Below, piece after piece: positions 61,524 to 64,000 of a DNA stretch of 64,000 nt; positions within the stretch are counted from its first letter, which is position 1, and each line of letters starts with the position of its first letter. The stretch is taken from positions 248,001-312,000 of the forward strand of contig NZ_JAELVR010000004.1 of NCBI RefSeq assembly GCF_016428585.1. The letters are read 5' to 3'. The stretch is from Sedimentitalea arenosa. GTDB taxonomy: Bacteria > Pseudomonadota > Alphaproteobacteria > Rhodobacterales > Rhodobacteraceae. A program made the position numbers and the translations under genes. Under the pieces are notes generated by a model. It made no database searches, was not told where the DNA came from, and was given only the letters and a program-made list of their open reading frames with translations.

Positions 61524-61943
61524 ATGGTGGAAAAGACCGAACACACCGGCCTCTGGCCGTCGCTTTACGATCCGTTCCGCGCCATGGGCGCAAGGATTGC
61601 CGACTGGCTGTCGCCCGCGACCGAAGCATCGGGCGGAACCGACAGCTATGACATCACGATGGAACTGCCAGGTGTGTCCGAAGACGATATCGACCTGTCG
61701 GTCGAGGACGGCGTGGTCACGATCCGGGGCGAGAAGAAGACCGAAACCGAGAAGAAGGGAGACACCTGGTATTTCTCGGAGCGCCAGTATGGCGCGTTCC
61801 GCCGGTCGTTCCGGCTGCCCGCGGACGCGGACGGCGCAAAGGCAAGCGCGAGCATGAAGGACGGCGTATTGCATGTGAGCGTGCCGAAACTCGCACCCGA
61901 AGCGACGAACAAGGCACAGCGGATCAAGATCGCGAAGGGCTGA
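61524..61943 (+). CDS. Hsp20-family small heat-shock protein
   Basis: A 139-residue alpha-crystallin-domain chaperone: YDITMELPGVSEDDIDLSVE, GVVTIRGEKKTETEKKGDT, FRRSFRLPADAD and the GVLxVxVPK motif (GVLHVSVPKL), with a C-terminal IKI-type tail. It holds unfolded proteins. AAGGAGG lies 8 nt before the ATG. It is single and divergent from the nitroreductase gene; the promoter contains an operator of the type bound by persulfide repressors. Confidence 0.93.
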   Translation: MVEKTEHTGLWPSLYDPFRAMGARIADWLSPATEASGGTDSYDITMELPGVSEDDIDLSVEDGVVTIRGEKKTETEKKGDTWYFSERQYGAFRRSFRLPADADGAKASASMKDGVLHVSVPKLAPEATNKAQRIKIAKG

Positions 61944-61982
61944 CCCTGAGCCACTCCACGGGGTAACTAGGCGGCGGCGGCC

Positions 61983-63098
61983 CTATTGCTGGGTCGCCGT
62001 CAGATACCCGATTCCGGCCGCCAGCAGCAGACCGAAGATCACGGCAATGGCGATCTTGACCGGTGACCAGGGACGTTGGCCCTGCACCCGTCCAGTCTGC
62101 CCGTTGACGACGAACCGATAGCTCTGCCCCTTGTATTTGTAAGCGGCGAGCCAGATCGGCAGCAGGATATGCTTGAAGGTCACGCCGCGCACGTCGCTGT
62201 CGATGGCGCTGATGCGTTGCTGATCGCCGCCGATATCGAAGCGCACGTCGCGTTCGATGACACGGGCCATGTAGGCACGGGCTTCCTGGTATCCTTCCTT
62301 GAGATCGACAGTATAGGCCTCGGCGCGGAACCCGGCGAGGTATTGCGGCTGGTAGGGCTCGAGCGCCGAGAGGTCCCAGGGCGGCAGCGCATCCGTGTGA
62401 GACTTGGGCAGGCTGCGCGAGGCCAGCACCAGCACGTCGTCAAAAGCCCGCGCGACGCGGCCCGAAACCGGGGTCCAGCGGATGTTGGCGACACGTTGCT
62501 GCACGCGCTTGCCGTTCTGCACCACGGTGCGCGTGGTGTAGTAGATCGTGCCGCGCTGGCCGGAGTAGCGCGACGTGGTGGCGGCGTCGTAGGTCCAGTA
62601 GGGGACATAAATGCCCTGCATTCGTCGCCCCTTGCGCGCGTATTCCTTGAGCCCGGAAGGCGCGAACCAGAGCCTGCCCAGCCAGTCGGTCATCGCGGCG
62701 TGGGCGCTGCGTTCGTCCAGTTGGAACGGCAGCACGCCGCGCGGCTTGATATGGCGGTTGGTGCCGGTGTCGGTGACCACGGGTGTCGCGCAGAACGGGC
62801 ATTCGGCGGCATGGGTCGCCGGATCGAATTCGACCTGCGCGGCGCAATTGGGGCAGGTGAGAACGCGGGTTTCCTCGATCTCGGTGTCGGGAAGGGCGAG
62901 CGCGACACCGGCGTTGAAATCCTGCTCGGTCAGGCGCGCGCCGCCCCAGGGGCCGGCGTTGATCGCTTCGGTGTGGCCGCAATGGTCGCAGACCAGCTGG
63001 CCCTGCGCCGGATCGAAACGGTAGTCTGCACCGCATTGCTCGCAGGGAAAACGATGTTCGGTCGGCGCGGTCGCGGTCTTGGAGTCAGAGGAAGTCAT
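61983..63098 (-). CDS. Zinc-ribbon membrane protein (TFIIB-type zinc finger-like)
   Basis: A 371-residue protein with two zinc ribbons near the N-terminus: FPCEQCGADY with LVCDHCGHTE, and LTCPNCAAQV with AECPFCATPV. A long middle region follows (PYWTYDAATTSRYSGQRGTI and LPIWLAAYKYKGQSYRFVVN), then one C-terminal membrane helix (IAIAVIFGLLLAAGIGYL). Such proteins are sometimes misnamed as replication factors; the function is unknown. It overlaps the preceding small membrane protein gene by 14 bases and follows an SPFH protein gene. Confidence 0.82.
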   Translation of the reverse strand: MTSSDSKTATAPTEHRFPCEQCGADYRFDPAQGQLVCDHCGHTEAINAGPWGGARLTEQDFNAGVALALPDTEIEETRVLTCPNCAAQVEFDPATHAAECPFCATPVVTDTGTNRHIKPRGVLPFQLDERSAHAAMTDWLGRLWFAPSGLKEYARKGRRMQGIYVPYWTYDAATTSRYSGQRGTIYYTTRTVVQNGKRVQQRVANIRWTPVSGRVARAFDDVLVLASRSLPKSHTDALPPWDLSALEPYQPQYLAGFRAEAYTVDLKEGYQEARAYMARVIERDVRFDIGGDQQRISAIDSDVRGVTFKHILLPIWLAAYKYKGQSYRFVVNGQTGRVQGQRPWSPVKIAIAVIFGLLLAAGIGYLTATQQ

Positions 63099-63516
63099 GG
63101 ATGATCCGGGGTGTCATGTTGCGCAGCGCGCCGTCGTTCAGCACCGTGTGCCGCCACATGTGGAAGATTCCGTGCAGCAGCCCGGCGCCCAGCGTCACGA
63201 GAAACAGCGTACGGACCGATCCCGAAAGCGGATCGGGTTCCGCGCTCCAGAGCGCGGCAGCGGCGAGACCGAGCAGCGCGAGAAGCAGCGCATGCGCCGG
63301 CACGAACAAGCGCCGCAGCGCCCCGGTCAGCGCGGGGCCAGGGCGGCCCGACAGGCCGAAGAGCAACGTGCCGCTGGCCCAGAGGCCGACCGCGAGGCTG
63401 AACGCGACGCGAAGGGGCAGGCTGTTGCCTGCAACCAGCGTGGCGATCAGCGCGCCGAACGCGGTCCAGTGCAGCAGCTTGACGGTGGAGCGCCAGATCG
63501 ACCGGGCCGTTGCCAC
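63085..63516 (-). CDS. Small four-helix membrane protein
   Basis: About 143 residues with four hydrophobic helices (LLHWTAFGALIATLVAG, VAFSLAVGLWASGTLLFGLS, ALLLALLGLAAAALWS, LFLVTLGAGLLHGIFHMW). The start is uncertain: a GTG at 63516, 4 bases after the stop of the SPFH gene, fits coupling, but no strong ribosome site is seen. The end overlaps the zinc-ribbon gene. His residues in the first and last helices recall small cytochrome b-like proteins, but that is only a guess. Confidence 0.6.
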   Translation of the reverse strand: MATARSIWRSTVKLLHWTAFGALIATLVAGNSLPLRVAFSLAVGLWASGTLLFGLSGRPGPALTGALRRLFVPAHALLLALLGLAAAALWSAEPDPLSGSVRTLFLVTLGAGLLHGIFHMWRHTVLNDGALRNMTPRIIHDFL

Positions 63517-63520
63517 TACG

Positions 63521-64000
63521 TCACGCGCCCGGTGGTGGAGGTGGCAGAACGGTGAAGAGTTGGGCCAGTTCCTGTACGTCTTCGGCACGTAGCCAGCCAT
63601 CCTGGCCGGCAGTCCAGACATAGGTGTCGCGCGTGACGCTGCCCTCGGCGGCCATCCGGCCGAGCGTCGCCTTGGAGAACGGGCCGCGCGTCTCGCCCGC
63701 GTCGACGATGTGCCAGACATGCTCGACGGGTGGTGGCGGCGGCGCGGCGGCGGGACGGCTGCCCCATGGCCCCTGCTGCTGGCTCATCTGATTTGCCATC
63801 GCCATGCCCATACCGGCCCCGAGCCCGGCCGCCATGCCCCCGCCCGACGGGTTGCTGGCGGCCGAGGTCATCGCCTCGGCGGCGGAATACTGGGTGAACT
63901 TGCCCAAGTCTCCCGCCAGCCCCGCCGATGTGCGCTTGTCGAGTGCCGCTTCGACCGCCGGAGGAAGCGAGATGTTCTCGATGTAGAGCTCGGGGATGGT
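63521..64000 (-). CDS. SPFH-domain protein with C-terminal GYF_2 domain (5' end outside window)
   Basis: The frame is open to the right edge, so only the last 159 residues are seen. The first visible part (IPELYIENISLPPAVEAALD) is the end of an SPFH/Band 7 domain. A Gly/Ala/Met-rich linker follows (GGGMAAGLGAGMGMAMANQM), then a Pro stretch and a GYF_2 domain (HVWHIVDAGETRGPFSK, TYVWTAGQDGWLRAEDV). SPFH proteins build membrane-associated scaffolds. It is followed by the small membrane protein and the zinc-ribbon protein in a coupled array. Confidence 0.8.
   Translation of the reverse strand, partial: TIPELYIENISLPPAVEAALDKRTSAGLAGDLGKFTQYSAAEAMTSAASNPSGGGMAAGLGAGMGMAMANQMSQQQGPWGSRPAAAPPPPPVEHVWHIVDAGETRGPFSKATLGRMAAEGSVTRDTYVWTAGQDGWLRAEDVQELAQLFTVLPPPPPGA

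Noticed and set aside
1-64000. CRISPR arrays, insertion sequences, prophage genes, defence islands
   Set aside because: I saw no regularly spaced repeats, transposase, integrase, phage or restriction genes; all long frames are explained by metabolic, transport or signalling genes.

Overview
The window is a gene-dense, high-G+C stretch of an alphaproteobacterial chromosome, almost certainly from the Rhodobacteraceae/Roseobacter group. The evidence is a complete roseobacter/Paracoccus-type sox cluster, GapR, an NDUFA12-MlaD-DUF2155-Aat-AccCB neighbourhood, a VPLPA-type C-terminal sorting signal, and BciA, a bacteriochlorophyll enzyme. BciA suggests an aerobic anoxygenic phototroph or a close relative. 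I see no insertion sequence, prophage, CRISPR array, rRNA or origin. The only gap of about 300 bases without a protein gene (1575-1875) holds a tRNA-Leu(UAA).

Layout: 1-1574 is the end of a PqiB/PqiC lipid-transport locus. 1628-2922 carries tRNA-Leu and a bacterial pentameric ligand-gated ion channel. 2964-16985 carries a PhoX-type phosphatase and the thiosulfate oxidation island: soxS, a GlcG/HbpS-like gene, soxR and soxT run leftward, and soxVWXYZABCDEF runs rightward. 17143-19198 is clpP-clpX. 19202-25936 is small housekeeping genes plus accBC, an acyl-CoA ligase and a 3-hydroxybutyrate-dehydrogenase-like SDR. 26366-33144 is a liv-type ABC importer divergent from an ScfR-type regulator. 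33231-37855 is a response regulator, a small membrane protein, a symporter/histidine-kinase hybrid and a FliM/FliN-like protein. 37894-40090 is a persulfide-detoxification operon. 40959-43780 is gapR and modABC. 44925-48881 is an ABC exporter and an acyl-CoA synthetase. 48928-52131 is a phosphodiesterase, bciA and a ten-helix membrane protein. 52272-61376 is a VPLPA-CTERM protein, a peptide ABC importer, a CocE-type hydrolase, dtd and a nitroreductase. 61524-64000 is hsp20 and an SPFH/zinc-ribbon membrane group.

The strongest thread is sulfur. SoxR (ArsR family, with the Cys pair of persulfide sensors) has a recognisable operator, ATTC-N8-GAAT, in front of soxX. Three further exact copies lie outside the sox cluster: two in tandem in the promoter of the ten-helix membrane protein (52148-52188) and one over the -35 region of hsp20 (61473-61488). 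This suggests that an uncharacterised membrane protein and a small heat-shock protein belong to the same persulfide/thiosulfate regulon. The ETHE1-like dioxygenase with split YeeE/YedE and a DUF442 protein (37894-40090) and modABC (molybdenum for SoxC) fit the same physiology.

All statements come from reading the sequence. No database search or folding program was run. Start codons were chosen from visible Shine-Dalgarno sequences, signal peptides and overlaps, and several starts are therefore shorter than the longest open frame.
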